Source: a virus. Taken from it: DNA of 33,231 nucleotides. Of this stretch, positions 8,479 through 18,094 are shown in pieces (the first letter of the stretch is position 1; each line of letters opens with the position of its first letter). A program made the translations under genes and the position numbers. The DNA lies in the IMG/VR virus record IMGVR_UViG_3300023099_000117, positions 1 through 33,231 of that record, one strand, 5' to 3'. The notes beneath the pieces were generated by a model, which did no database searches, was not told the origin of the DNA, and worked only from the letters and a program-made list of their open reading frames with translations.

Positions 8479-9540
8479 TTAGATTGCCGCTCTGAACTGG
8501 TAAGGATTTACCATTTTGAAGTCGACTAGATAATTGGCTTTGATCCAGAATGTTTCTTCGGAACCTCCGATGTACTCCATTGTGATATCTTCCAACGATG
8601 CAGCATCATCAACTCCAAGTTGCAAGTACTCTTTTCGAGTGAACAATGCGAAGTGAGGTAAATGGATGTGAGCAGGATTTCCAGTAACGAAGTCGTTTTT
8701 TCTCCAACGATCATACTGAACAACAGGTGTAAGTTTCTCGCCACCTACGATAGGATCCGTTACACCTTTTTGAGTCATGTCGATATTACCCTGAACACCA
8801 TATCCGTTTGCGCGGGTAAGCCATTTAGTATAATTTTTATACAACCTGTTTGATGTCATAAGCGTGTCACCGTCGAAATCATATACATCATCCAAAAGCG
8901 ATTCATACAAATCAAGTGCGTATGTATCGGTAAGATTCAACTGATCCGTCATTGCACCAGTATTTTTGCTTAATGCCACAAAGTTGTTTTCGAACTCAGG
9001 AAGAGTTTTTAAATATTGCAGCGTTGGCAAAAGACCTTTATCGATGATGTCATAGAACTTTGTTTTACCTGCCTCATCTGCAAGGATGTCTTGAGCTGCG
9101 ATGTCTTTGTCACCCATCAAAGCAACACGTAGTAAATCCGCTTTCATTGCTTTTGTAACAAGATCTTCAATGAACAACGCAAGCTCAGTTCCGGTAAGGT
9201 CCTTTCTTTTGTAACCGTTGTTCAATCCCCATTGTACAAATGAGTTTTCAAAATCAGTGTAGCAATATTGGATTTTTACCTCAGCCATTCTCGGATTCCA
9301 TTTTTGAGAAAATGCCGGAAATTGTGGAGAAATACCAGCTCCACCACATCCAGCGGATGCAACGGTTACGTATTCAAATCCTTTCATTGCTGCAACTTGC
9401 TGCCCGCCTTTGATGCCAGGAACAATTGTAAACAGCTCAGAAGTATCTTGCTGGAAGACATCATTTTTCACGATCTCTTTTAAATCTGTGATGAACCGAT
9501 CAGATGTCGCTAGGTTCTTAAAGTTTGCAATTAATGCCAT
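8479..9540 (-). CDS. Major capsid protein
   Basis: Shell protein of the phage head. The 353 residues fit an HK97-fold capsid protein: an N-terminal helical arm (about 1-40) and a conserved-looking core with PQFPAFSQKWNPRMAEVKIQ, GTELALFIEDLVTKAMKADL and a C-terminal TRKEYLQLGVDD to MVNPYQFRAAI. There is no signal peptide or membrane helix. The upstream neighbour (three bases away) encodes the protease-scaffold fusion, the normal partner of a capsid gene. A downstream hairpin may insulate it. The identity rests on size, pattern and context; the fold itself is inferred. Confidence 0.82.
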   Translation of the reverse strand: MALIANFKNLATSDRFITDLKEIVKNDVFQQDTSELFTIVPGIKGGQQVAAMKGFEYVTVASAGCGGAGISPQFPAFSQKWNPRMAEVKIQYCYTDFENSFVQWGLNNGYKRKDLTGTELALFIEDLVTKAMKADLLRVALMGDKDIAAQDILADEAGKTKFYDIIDKGLLPTLQYLKTLPEFENNFVALSKNTGAMTDQLNLTDTYALDLYESLLDDVYDFDGDTLMTSNRLYKNYTKWLTRANGYGVQGNIDMTQKGVTDPIVGGEKLTPVVQYDRWRKNDFVTGNPAHIHLPHFALFTRKEYLQLGVDDAASLEDITMEYIGGSEETFWIKANYLVDFKMVNPYQFRAAI

Positions 9541-9543
9541 AGC

Positions 9544-10782
9544 TTATTTTTTTGCGTTTTGTTTGATTTTTTCGCGAGCTTCTGCAACGGCATCGGCATC
9601 GTAAGCGCTGTCAGCATCTTTCTTTTTACCTGATGCATCCGGTGCTGGCGGCGCTTGGTATTTTGACGTGATAGTTTTACCCATATCGTTGATTCTTTTG
9701 TCAAAAGTTTTTGCAACCATTTCAATCCCATCTTGGTTTTCCTTGATCGCGGTTGCGAACTGGGTTTGAAATGCTTTGAATTGTGTACCCAAAAGGGTAA
9801 CACCTTGCATAACTTCTGTCAATGTTGGTTCTTCACCTTCTTTGGCTGGTTCTGGAACCGCGCCTACCTCAGTGATCTCACCGTCTTTTGTGGTAATGGA
9901 ACTTCCATCTGCCAAAACAAGTGTTCCGGTATCTTTACCTTCATCATTCGGGTAAGGCTTGCCGTCTTTGTCCGTAACTTTATCTCCGACCTTTGGTTTT
10001 TCAGACTCAGTTACAACAGTGACAATGTCACCTGCTGCTGTCGTTACTTCCAGATCAAAGACGTTTTCTGTGCTGAACTGTTTTTTCAGCTTGTCTAAAA
10101 ACTTCATATCAAATTTGCTTAAGGATTTACTATTTAAGTAGGTTGCGTATCGACTGAAAAAGTCTTCGATTATCGCAGGGTTCTTTTGGACCGTTCCAAA
10201 TACGTCCGGGTTGTTGTCCAAAAAGTGAGTAACAACAACACCGAGGTCATCGCTATCATCGAAAAGACTGTCGGTTGCCGCTGGTGAATCAACCAGATCA
10301 GAAGCTACAAGGCTCTCAAATTTGTGAGAGATCACTTTAGATCCTTCGACATCTTCTTCGAACTCTTCACTTTTGATGTGAATGCTGTTACCGAACATGT
10401 CCGGATTGTTGTCGGCCATTTCAATGATGTATTCCCACATTGAAATTCCCTTGCCCTCGACTTGTGTTTTTTTGGTGAGTTGGTCCAGATGAAGATCAGC
10501 ATATACTTTACCTTCCTTTTCGGAAAAGTTTTTATACCTGCCAATGAAACTTCCAAGTGAAGTGCTGCACATATTTGGATGTCCGAAACGGGATTTTACA
10601 CCTTGCGTTTGAGCATTCCCGCCAGCTACCAAATCAGTTAAAAATTGAGAGTTGAAATAACTTCCGTTTTTATTTGCTCCTTGCTGAACGATAACAACAT
10701 TTTTGATGATGCCGTTTTCACGATCAACATTTAATGAAGGCTGTTTAAATTCTGGAGTTGTTTTAAAAAACTTTGAAGTCAT
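9544..10782 (-). CDS. Prohead maturation protease fused to scaffold
   Basis: The N-terminal domain (about 1-180) looks like a serine prohead protease of herpesvirus-assemblin type: KSRFGHPNMCSTSLGSFIGR contains a candidate catalytic His68 and serines at 73, 75 and 78, and VASDLVDSPAATDSLF is typical of the domain end. The C-terminal half (about 230-412) is acidic, low complexity and helical, ending in AVAEAREKIKQNAKK, as expected for an internal scaffold that the protease later degrades. Fusion of the two activities is known in several phages. The gene sits just upstream of the capsid gene. Which serine is catalytic cannot be settled by eye. Confidence 0.78.
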   Translation of the reverse strand: MTSKFFKTTPEFKQPSLNVDRENGIIKNVVIVQQGANKNGSYFNSQFLTDLVAGGNAQTQGVKSRFGHPNMCSTSLGSFIGRYKNFSEKEGKVYADLHLDQLTKKTQVEGKGISMWEYIIEMADNNPDMFGNSIHIKSEEFEEDVEGSKVISHKFESLVASDLVDSPAATDSLFDDSDDLGVVVTHFLDNNPDVFGTVQKNPAIIEDFFSRYATYLNSKSLSKFDMKFLDKLKKQFSTENVFDLEVTTAAGDIVTVVTESEKPKVGDKVTDKDGKPYPNDEGKDTGTLVLADGSSITTKDGEITEVGAVPEPAKEGEEPTLTEVMQGVTLLGTQFKAFQTQFATAIKENQDGIEMVAKTFDKRINDMGKTITSKYQAPPAPDASGKKKDADSAYDADAVAEAREKIKQNAKK

Positions 10783-10854
10783 CAGGGATTTATTTTGGTC
10801 AAAAATAAATGTGAAATAAACCGTGCGGTTAGGAATGAGTTTTCCTAAAATGTT

Positions 10855-10862
10855 TATATTTG
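10855..10862 (+). promoter_or_regulatory. -7 box of the opposite-strand gene
   Basis: TATATTTG matches the Bacteroidota -7 consensus TAnnTTTG and ends four bases before the ATG at 10867, so the mRNA would be nearly leaderless. No clear TTG -33 element is seen at the right distance, so this is only a partial match. Confidence 0.4.
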
Positions 10863-10866
10863 CTGA

Positions 10867-11136
10867 ATGCTAGCACTATACGCACTTGTTGTATTTGTAG
10901 GTTTAATCGCTTGCGCTCTTTGGGCGTGGCTTTGTTATGTATTAGTCTGGCCAAAGACAAAGGCAAAGCAAAATGGTAATCCATACATTGAGCAACATAA
11001 ATTGAAAATGTATAATGATAAGCTGTACGATGAATATGAAGACTGGCTTTCCGAAAATGGACATGGAGTTCCGGTTCCAAAACTAAAAAGCCCCGAGGAT
11101 ATCGAGGCTGAAAAGAAAATAAATAAATTGATATAG
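10867..11136 (+). CDS. Small membrane protein on the opposite strand (moron-like)
   Basis: An 89-residue frame on the plus strand inside the otherwise minus-strand late operon. Residues 2-30 form one hydrophobic helix (LYALVVFVGLIACALWAWLCYVLV). The rest is soluble and highly charged (IEQHKLKMYNDKLYDEYEDW, then SPEDIEAEKKI). The sequence looks more protein-like than the opposing minus frame. It carries its own -7 box (10855-10862), immediately before the start, and its own terminator hairpin after the stop. A gene with its own signals inserted against the direction of a structural operon fits a moron, expressed from the lysogen, but its function is unknown. Confidence 0.7.
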   Translation: MLALYALVVFVGLIACALWAWLCYVLVWPKTKAKQNGNPYIEQHKLKMYNDKLYDEYEDWLSENGHGVPVPKLKSPEDIEAEKKINKLI

Positions 11137-11137
11137 A

Positions 11138-11168
11138 TAGCTACTTACTTAAAGTAGCTATTATTTTT
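11138..11168 (+). terminator. Terminator of the opposite-strand gene
   Basis: A perfect 9-bp stem TAGCTACTT (11138-11146) / AAGTAGCTA (11152-11160) with a 5-base loop is followed on the plus strand by TTATTTTTT. It begins just after the stop of the 89-residue gene and overlaps the last codons of the converging minus gene. Confidence 0.75.
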
Positions 11169-11359
11169 TGCACACTACTCGAATCTTTCAATCCAAATTT
11201 TTGCGCAATAAGATCATACCTGCACATCACGCAAAGTTCCGGCCATGCGTGGAACTCTTCAAATATTTCCATGTTACGTAACCAGATCGGGTCCACAACT
11301 CCAAGCGTTTGCAATTCTTTTAAGATTTTTGTTTTGTGTTTTAATTTTGTGTAAAGCAT
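11141..11359 (-). CDS. Small hypothetical phage protein
   Basis: A 72-residue soluble protein, basic at its N-terminus (MLYTKLKHKTKILKELQTLG), with a central IWLRNMEIFEEFHAWPELCVMCRYDLIAQKFG and a helical end. It follows the zinc-ribbon gene by one base in the same direction, so the two are probably translated together. Such small helical proteins between tape measure and head genes are common in Bacteroidota phages, but no domain is recognised. The spacing of the last helix (AQKFGLKDSSSVQKIIATL) is reminiscent of a helix-turn-helix, without strong support. Confidence 0.65.
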   Translation of the reverse strand: MLYTKLKHKTKILKELQTLGVVDPIWLRNMEIFEEFHAWPELCVMCRYDLIAQKFGLKDSSSVQKIIATLSK

Positions 11360-11360
11360 A

Positions 11361-11615
11361 TTACCATTTATTTTGTGGACATTTATAATTCTTACTTCTT
11401 ACGGCCGTGGAAAGCGGACAACCGCAATCGCCGCAATACATACCTTTTATTTCGCTGATCGAGAAATCAGGTAATACACCCGCGTGTAATCCGTATCTCG
11501 ACAATGGACAATCAGAACAAATTGCCGCGCGTACCTTTGCGACTTTCAACGTTGCCTGGTCAGATCCTTTCAAATAGTTTTTCCAACCGTCAATGATATC
11601 ATCTACTTTACTCAT
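11361..11615 (-). CDS. Small zinc-ribbon protein
   Basis: An 84-residue protein with six cysteines: CSDC near residue 33, then CGDCGC and a final KCPQNKW. The pairs are arranged like a small zinc ribbon. It starts with a helical region (DDIIDGWKNYLKGSDQATLK). Its ATG overlaps the tape-measure stop (ATGA, 11612-11615). Similar short proteins with the pattern around GWxNYLKG and a C-terminal cysteine cluster recur next to tape measure genes in Bacteroidota phages as far as I recall. A role in tail assembly or nucleic-acid binding is possible but unproven. Confidence 0.7.
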   Translation of the reverse strand: MSKVDDIIDGWKNYLKGSDQATLKVAKVRAAICSDCPLSRYGLHAGVLPDFSISEIKGMYCGDCGCPLSTAVRSKNYKCPQNKW

Positions 11616-14440
11616 GAATTCGCTCCTTCCATAACTTGTGCGTAATTTTTTTGACCGTAATTAATATCTTCAATGGCCGTGTAAACGACTGGAGCTGGCA
11701 AACTTAAATTTGCTTGTGCGATTTTACCTGCCAACAAATCATAATCGATAGACGGACCTTGGTTTGTCACATTGAAAGGATTAGCTACATTCGACGGATA
11801 CTGAATTTCGCCTTTAGCAAACGATACTCCACCTCCAGCTACATTGATCGCCGATAAAAGAGGCGCGAACATCTTGGAACTGGTTCCATTAATTACAGTT
11901 TCGTCACCTTCCAGTTCACCAAATGGAGTTTTGATTCCACCTTCTTCGTGTGTTGGTCCTTTTAATCGACCACCTCGACGGAATTTTACACCAGCGATTT
12001 TCGCGATATTTGCTAGTCCGGTCGCGATTGCAACACCTGCAAACACGGCTCCCAATGCTGGAGATGCAACGGTCGGCACCGGATTAAATGCGGCCGCGTA
12101 TGCAGAAGTAGCATTTCGATAAGTTGCAATACTCGCCTCAGCAATGGCAGCGGCTTTATATGCCGTCGTATTTTCTTTGAATAAACCTTTTGCCATTCCG
12201 ATCGCATCGCCAACCATTGCAATTTTAGCATCCTCAGTTGTTTTCCGCAACGTCTTTTCGGCAGCTGCATATTTTTCGTTAATCAACTTTACGGAAGCGC
12301 CAGTTTGATCGCTTGCCTTGATTTCGTTTTGCTTTTTTAATTCAAGCCTTTGGAGCTGGATGTCTAAAGTATTCTGAAACAAAGCATCTTCGATAGCCGC
12401 CTGATTCTCAAGGTCGATGGCTTTACGCTCATCATCTGCAATCTTTTGCTCTTTGGCAGCTTCTTCTTTTTTAAGTCTGGTTTCTTCCTGAATTGCCGTG
12501 ATGGCATCCTGATAAGCGATTTCATCGATCACACCCTGATCACGACGTAACGCTTGGAACTGAGCATTCTTTTCAGCAATTAAATCAAGTCTGTTTTGCT
12601 CCTGTTGCAAGGCTAGTTCAGTGGTAAACTTATCATCATCCAATTTGGTTTTATTGGCTTTGATATATGCATCCACTTCACGTTGTGCGTTCGTAATTGT
12701 AGCATCTCTTTGAGCTTTGTTAAACTCATCCTTTGCGTTATTCTGGTCAATCAGAAGTTTTAATTTGTCGGCTTCAGTTTTTTTAGTTGCGTTGAATTCA
12801 TCCTGAGCAATCTTTAATTTCTGATCTCTAATTTGCTTTGCAAAATATACTTCATCCTGTAAAGATTTTGCGCGGATTCCCTGCTCTGAGATGAACAAAT
12901 CAAGTTGACTTTTAGATGCTTTGGCAGAATCATCAAGAATCTTTTGTCTAGCCTCTTCAGCTTTCTTAGCAGCGGCTTCAGCAGCGGCCCGAGCTTTTTC
13001 CTTTGCCGCTTCAGCATCCTCAATCAGTTTGTTTTGCTTGTTGATGTTTTTTTCCTGATTGGTGTAAAATTCATTTTCGATATCCGTTTGCGCAAGCGTT
13101 GCTTCTTTTAATTTATCGAAAAGTTCATCGGTATTGTTGGTTTTACCTTCGACATATTCTTTGTATGCAAAGCCGCGTTTTTGAAGTTCCGCAAATTCAG
13201 CCTCGGTGAGTTTCGCTTCATTCTTAATCTGCTGGAGTGCGATCCGCATTTGCTCATCGCTGTTTTTCTTACGTTGCTGGAAGTCTGCTTCTTCTATATT
13301 TGCCGCGGTTTTAAGTAACGCGATCCGCTCTTCTTCCGATTTGGTGCGATCCTTTGCCTGAATATTCAAACGGTTAATTTCCGCTCTGTTTTTAGCAGAT
13401 TGGATTTCCTGCGATTCCATAGCATCTTCCAAATCCTGTTGTGCTTTTTGAAGTTTTGCGGCTGCATTATACGCTTCGCCCATTGCTTTGCCCATCTCCC
13501 TAAATCCGCTGATAGGATCTGCCATAAACGAAGCGATTTTTTTTAACGTCCCGCCGAGATCATTCAATCCGGAAACGAAAGACATAATTCCCTGTTGAAC
13601 CACCTTCACGACCGCGCCCAATCCTGCCATTGCTTGCTCAACAATATCGACAATCGGCGTGAACGTTTTTAAGTAACCGATCAACAATGCGACAGCGGCA
13701 ATAATCAATCCGATACCGGTTGCCGCTAATGCTAATGCGAATATTCTCATGGCACCACTTCCAACGTTGGTGGCAATGGTAAGTGCTTTTTGAGAAGCTG
13801 CCATACCTTCGGTATCTTTTCCGGCATTTTTAATTCTCGCTCCCGTTTCTGTAAAATCATCCTTCAGTAATTTGAACGGACCGGATAATGCCGTAAGCGC
13901 TTTACCCATGTCAGCAAGTTGACCGCTGAATAATCCGGTATCTCCAATGGCTTCGCGAATTCCAGATGCGTAATCACCTATTCCGATTTTCTGCTGCTCG
14001 TATTGGGAAACATTTTCTTTGATAAACTTGTTATTTTCATCAAGCTTTTGATTGATTGCCGCCGCCGCCTTAGCGCCGTCCTCTGTTGCCAGGTTCAAAG
14101 CGTTTCTGATTTTCAGCAATTCAGTATTATTTGCGCGCGCTGCATCAATTGACGTAATCTCTTTATCAATTGCCATGGTCATCTTTTCCTGAACGGTTAG
14201 ATATTTACCACTCACATTTGTTAAGTTGGTTAATTGCTGCTGGTTTTTATTGTATTCAGCCGAAACCTTCGCAATTGTCGCAGCATTTTTAACGTATGTT
14301 TCGCTGGAAGTATCACCTGATTTTTTCAACTTATCCTGTGTTTCTCGAAGTTGGTCAAGCGTGGATTTTAAGTACACCGACTTACTGATGATACTTTCAA
14401 CATCAATGTCAAGTTCTAATATTTTTTGTTTGTCTGCCAT
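11612..14440 (-). CDS. Tape measure protein
   Basis: Sets tail length and probably enters the host membrane during DNA delivery. It is the longest gene of the window. The 942-residue product is dominated by long helical, coiled-coil sequence rich in Ala, Lys, Glu and Gln (about 20-170 and 330-700). A hydrophobic segment around 235-300 (ALALAATGIGLIIAAVALLI) is followed by further apolar stretches, and another apolar region lies near the C-terminus (ASPALGAVFAGVAIATGLANIA). I chose ATG 14440 (MADKQKILELD), one base after the upstream stop, over the 11-residue longer frame starting in the neighbour. It lies between the tail/baseplate genes and the small zinc-ribbon gene. Confidence 0.88.
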   Translation of the reverse strand: MADKQKILELDIDVESIISKSVYLKSTLDQLRETQDKLKKSGDTSSETYVKNAATIAKVSAEYNKNQQQLTNLTNVSGKYLTVQEKMTMAIDKEITSIDAARANNTELLKIRNALNLATEDGAKAAAAINQKLDENNKFIKENVSQYEQQKIGIGDYASGIREAIGDTGLFSGQLADMGKALTALSGPFKLLKDDFTETGARIKNAGKDTEGMAASQKALTIATNVGSGAMRIFALALAATGIGLIIAAVALLIGYLKTFTPIVDIVEQAMAGLGAVVKVVQQGIMSFVSGLNDLGGTLKKIASFMADPISGFREMGKAMGEAYNAAAKLQKAQQDLEDAMESQEIQSAKNRAEINRLNIQAKDRTKSEEERIALLKTAANIEEADFQQRKKNSDEQMRIALQQIKNEAKLTEAEFAELQKRGFAYKEYVEGKTNNTDELFDKLKEATLAQTDIENEFYTNQEKNINKQNKLIEDAEAAKEKARAAAEAAAKKAEEARQKILDDSAKASKSQLDLFISEQGIRAKSLQDEVYFAKQIRDQKLKIAQDEFNATKKTEADKLKLLIDQNNAKDEFNKAQRDATITNAQREVDAYIKANKTKLDDDKFTTELALQQEQNRLDLIAEKNAQFQALRRDQGVIDEIAYQDAITAIQEETRLKKEEAAKEQKIADDERKAIDLENQAAIEDALFQNTLDIQLQRLELKKQNEIKASDQTGASVKLINEKYAAAEKTLRKTTEDAKIAMVGDAIGMAKGLFKENTTAYKAAAIAEASIATYRNATSAYAAAFNPVPTVASPALGAVFAGVAIATGLANIAKIAGVKFRRGGRLKGPTHEEGGIKTPFGELEGDETVINGTSSKMFAPLLSAINVAGGGVSFAKGEIQYPSNVANPFNVTNQGPSIDYDLLAGKIAQANLSLPAPVVYTAIEDINYGQKNYAQVMEGANS

Positions 14441-14441
14441 T

Positions 14442-16940
14442 TTAAGATGAGATTGCGGTGTTAGAACTAACATTCCCTTTCGATAGGGTAATGCTCCAAT
14501 TTATTTGATTGCCAAATGCGTTATCCGTGCATGTTTTTACAATGAAGTAATCACTTCCGACAAATACGTTGTCGTTGAAAAATCCTGCAAACTGCGATTC
14601 ACTTCCAAACAGGTTTAAGAAACTCGGTAACTGAAGATCAGTTTCAAAGTATATTTTGATTGTGCGCATGTTGCCTTGAACTGAAAGCTTCTGTATCGTC
14701 GTTATTCTGATGTAAGTGAGTTCCGGTTGCGGTGGAACAAATATGCACGTGCCGTCGTTTGCAAATGGCCATGTGTTTGAATAGACATAATCAGCATCAA
14801 CATTATGAAGCTCCAGATTGAATTGCCAGAATCCACCTGATTCAACAGTTACTGTGATAGTATTTGAATCAGGAAAAACCGTATCGTTAAAGTATCTTTC
14901 AGGTCCTAACTGTGGCGGCGGTATTTGTCCAAACGCATTTGGTATTCCATTCACAACAATTCCGCGCGGCAATTCTGCATCAGTTTCAAATGTGATAGTA
15001 ACATCGCATCCGGATGTGACAATATTTGTAATTGTGATGTAAGTTCCCGGATTGGTTTGCGGCGGTGCAATTGTTTTTTTGTAATCAACTTCGATCAACT
15101 CGCACTTTGTAATATTACCCTTTACGAAACTTTTGATTTTGTTAACCAGATAGTAGCTGGAAAGCTGCTCAACATAAATCAGGTTTTTGAAAGTAAAAGA
15201 TTCAATGTCGCGTGGCTTCAAAAAGAACAATGCGTTATCAGACATTTTTGATTTGTCAAGTATGCTTTCAATCGAGCTGTAATTATCCAATACAATTTCT
15301 TTGAAACTTAATCTTGAGAAATTCGATACCGGCAATGATGAAATATTTTGAACGGTATTCAGTGCTTCCGAACCAATTGAAATTGAGCCGACCTGCAATT
15401 CCTCTGATCTCAAAAAATAAAACCTTCCGGAAAGTTCTTTGTACTTTACAAGATTGTCATCTCCGATTTCTTTGTTCCAAAATTTGTAAACATTTCTATC
15501 CGCTCCTAAAAATGGTAAACTCTTTTCAGGACTGTAAATTTTAGAAGATATTATTGTTGTTTCGTCAGATAGGTTTGCATTGTTTACTGTGATGTACCCG
15601 TCATTTCTATTGTCGTTTTCATCATTGTATTTGTACTTCAGCAAATTCCGTTTTGCATATTGCCCAAGTATATATTTTTCCGGTCCACGCTTTACAAACT
15701 TCTCTGACCAGTCAATAATATTTTCGTCTTGAAGGATCTCTTCCATTGTGCGGAACTCGACGTTATTTGAATACTTGTCTTTAAACATAGTCAGCGCGAA
15801 TCGCTGCACGATCTCGTTTACAAATTCCTTTGCAGAAAAATCGATTAAAGCATCTTCAAAGTTTGCATCGTAACCGATAACCAAATCCAAAGTCGTGTGA
15901 ATCGAGCCGCCAATATTATTCCCAACTGAAAAATACGGGAACTCAGAATCTGGAGATACAACATAAAATACAATCCGGTCCGTTGCTTCAGCTGACATGA
16001 TCACGCTTTCGTGAATCTTAGCATCGATTTCGCCTTTCGATTTAATGATGGTTCCCGAGCCGTTGGTCACGCGCCAATGAATTGCACTATACTCTACACC
16101 CGCCACGGTCAAAACTCCATCGCAAACAAGGCGATATGATCCTGTAATATTTACAATTGTCGAATTCGTTATTTCTGGAGTTGTAAAAGGTATCGGGCAT
16201 AATATCGGCGTGTAAACCGTATTTTCGAAAAACTGATCATACCTGGTTGAAACTCCGGAAATCTGATCTGTGATTTCTGTTACAATCGGATCAGATGTAG
16301 GAACTGGTTTAGGAAATGTCATCCAAAGGTTTACAAATTTAGGATCATTGAAAATGGAACCTGAAAATGTGAAACCTGCAAAATCAAAAATTCGGCTCCA
16401 AAAGAAACTCACTTTTGCGCTTGGTATTTGATAGTCGATATTTATCGATGCGCTGTCATAATAGTTTTTACCGTTGTAATCAGCAATGATGTATTTGTAA
16501 TTCAAATTGTCTGAAAAACTCGCAACCACGTTAGCCAGATTTTTAACATGATTCAATTCTGAAATTCCAACTTGCGTTAGATTTAGGTTCTCAATGGTTC
16601 GGTAAAAATCGATAACCCCGTCGTAAACGTACAACGAGAAATAATCATCGGATCCTTCTTTCAAAGTGGCCCAACCCTGATAAATTAAACATGCTCCGCT
16701 ATCAGAATCAAATAAATCAGCGGTTAGTTTTTCGTAAGGCAAATTTGATTGATTGCCTACCAAAGTGACCTTACCTAAATTTCTGATATTGTTGGCCGTC
16801 TTTGGAAGTCTGAAAGTATTAGTGACATTTGATTGCCTATTATCGAGACGTGCAAGGTCATTCACCTGCCTCGTTAAAGCAATTGGACTATCCGGGGACA
16901 TGTCCATCAAATTACCGTTTATGTAAAGAATGTAACTCAT
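14442..16940 (-). CDS. Tail tip / baseplate structural protein
   Basis: An 832-residue acidic, beta-rich protein beginning MSYILYINGNLMDMSPDSPI, without signal peptide. The first 600 residues look like a tail-hub type protein (for example ISELNHVKNLANVVASFSDN and ENIIDWSEKFVKRGPEKYIL). The last 220 residues contain two similar beta-sandwich-like segments, each opening with YITITNIVTSG or YIRITTIQKLS and a VTITFETDAELP or IKIYFETDLQLP strand, an apparent internal duplication. It is encoded next to the tape measure gene, where distal tail proteins are usual. It overlaps the upstream gene by four bases. Role inferred from size and position. Confidence 0.65.
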   Translation of the reverse strand: MSYILYINGNLMDMSPDSPIALTRQVNDLARLDNRQSNVTNTFRLPKTANNIRNLGKVTLVGNQSNLPYEKLTADLFDSDSGACLIYQGWATLKEGSDDYFSLYVYDGVIDFYRTIENLNLTQVGISELNHVKNLANVVASFSDNLNYKYIIADYNGKNYYDSASINIDYQIPSAKVSFFWSRIFDFAGFTFSGSIFNDPKFVNLWMTFPKPVPTSDPIVTEITDQISGVSTRYDQFFENTVYTPILCPIPFTTPEITNSTIVNITGSYRLVCDGVLTVAGVEYSAIHWRVTNGSGTIIKSKGEIDAKIHESVIMSAEATDRIVFYVVSPDSEFPYFSVGNNIGGSIHTTLDLVIGYDANFEDALIDFSAKEFVNEIVQRFALTMFKDKYSNNVEFRTMEEILQDENIIDWSEKFVKRGPEKYILGQYAKRNLLKYKYNDENDNRNDGYITVNNANLSDETTIISSKIYSPEKSLPFLGADRNVYKFWNKEIGDDNLVKYKELSGRFYFLRSEELQVGSISIGSEALNTVQNISSLPVSNFSRLSFKEIVLDNYSSIESILDKSKMSDNALFFLKPRDIESFTFKNLIYVEQLSSYYLVNKIKSFVKGNITKCELIEVDYKKTIAPPQTNPGTYITITNIVTSGCDVTITFETDAELPRGIVVNGIPNAFGQIPPPQLGPERYFNDTVFPDSNTITVTVESGGFWQFNLELHNVDADYVYSNTWPFANDGTCIFVPPQPELTYIRITTIQKLSVQGNMRTIKIYFETDLQLPSFLNLFGSESQFAGFFNDNVFVGSDYFIVKTCTDNAFGNQINWSITLSKGNVSSNTAISS

Positions 16941-18094
16941 AATGTGATGGCGTATCTTTCAGGGAAATCAAATTCAAAAAGCGGTGAGTATATTTTCGTG
17001 TTGGGTAACTTGGTATCAAATGATGTTGTTTTTAATCGAACCTCCATCCAATCGCTTGCATCGGCTTTCGAGAATCTTTCACCGGTGAATAATAATATTT
17101 TTGGACTGTCAATGATCCCTTCCAAAATCAACTTGTCGTTTTGTGTTAACCGTTTTGCTATAACCTTGAGGCTTTCATCTCCGACTTTACCCGACTGGAT
17201 TGTTGATGCTTGAGTATCTTCCAAGTTTTTAAAGTCGTTCGATATCTCAGTAAGATATTTAGAAGTGCGTTGACGGTCTTCTGCTGGTGAGAATAACCAA
17301 TAATTCCATTTGCTGTATTTGTTCAAGAATTTGACGTACACACCGCATTCTGAATCAATCTTATTGATGATCAGATTTAGGTTCTGATCAACATCATCTA
17401 CCGAAATCGCCAGATCATTATGCCCTATAAGCAACGGCAGAAAATCTTCAATCGAAACATCAATTCGGCCATCTGTCAGAAACAAGGAATTTACTTTTGA
17501 TTTTGATGTTATGTCCAGATCTAAACCGTTCGACCTGTTTAAAAGCTTCAGTTCCGCATCTGGATATTGACCGTTGTAAAAAGAAAATTCAAACGGATAA
17601 CCCTCCCAGAACTTTAAGTAGGTGGAATTGTTTGTTCTGGTTTGAACCGGAGATAACACTACGATGTTATTTTCGATCAGATCAATTCTATTTTTTTTGT
17701 ACGTTTCCAATTGCTCAACTCCCGCAATAAAGTGAACTGATCTGGTGATGCTTTCGCTGGTGCCGTCCGTAAAGTTTATTTTGAATGTCACGTCACCTTC
17801 CAGATAACATCCGTCTGCAACATCATAAATGAATGAATTAACATCACCATCAATGAGATCATAATCGAGATCATCAACAAAGTTTTTTGTATTGATCAAT
17901 GACGTTACATATTCCTGAAAGTTGAAATAAAAGGTTTTATTCGGGTGCGGATAAAGCAGCGCATCGATCCCTAAACCGATGATCTGACCAGTTGCCGGAA
18001 TCAATTCACTATCTGATCCGAATCGGACAATGTTATTATTGTAAGCCATCAACAATCGGTCAGAAGCAATGTCTTTTGTGAAGATTATAGCCAT
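16937..18094 (-). CDS. Tail structural protein
   Basis: I chose the ATG at 18094 (MAIIFTKDIASDRLLMAYNN), giving 385 residues. The frame extends 15 codons upstream but there overlaps a short membrane-protein gene. The protein is acidic and beta-rich, with no membrane helix. Segments such as IVRFGSDSELIPATG and YPHPNKTFYFNFQEYVTSLI resemble Bacteroidota phage tail or baseplate proteins, with no named family I can confirm. It overlaps the large tail-tip gene by four bases, so both are probably made together and may form one complex at the tail end. Confidence 0.6.
   Translation of the reverse strand: MAIIFTKDIASDRLLMAYNNNIVRFGSDSELIPATGQIIGLGIDALLYPHPNKTFYFNFQEYVTSLINTKNFVDDLDYDLIDGDVNSFIYDVADGCYLEGDVTFKINFTDGTSESITRSVHFIAGVEQLETYKKNRIDLIENNIVVLSPVQTRTNNSTYLKFWEGYPFEFSFYNGQYPDAELKLLNRSNGLDLDITSKSKVNSLFLTDGRIDVSIEDFLPLLIGHNDLAISVDDVDQNLNLIINKIDSECGVYVKFLNKYSKWNYWLFSPAEDRQRTSKYLTEISNDFKNLEDTQASTIQSGKVGDESLKVIAKRLTQNDKLILEGIIDSPKILLFTGERFSKADASDWMEVRLKTTSFDTKLPNTKIYSPLFEFDFPERYAITL

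Noticed and set aside
10829-11080. 83-codon minus frame opposite the membrane gene
   Set aside because: Histidine-rich, unlike a folded protein, and shadowed by the better plus-strand gene with its own signals.
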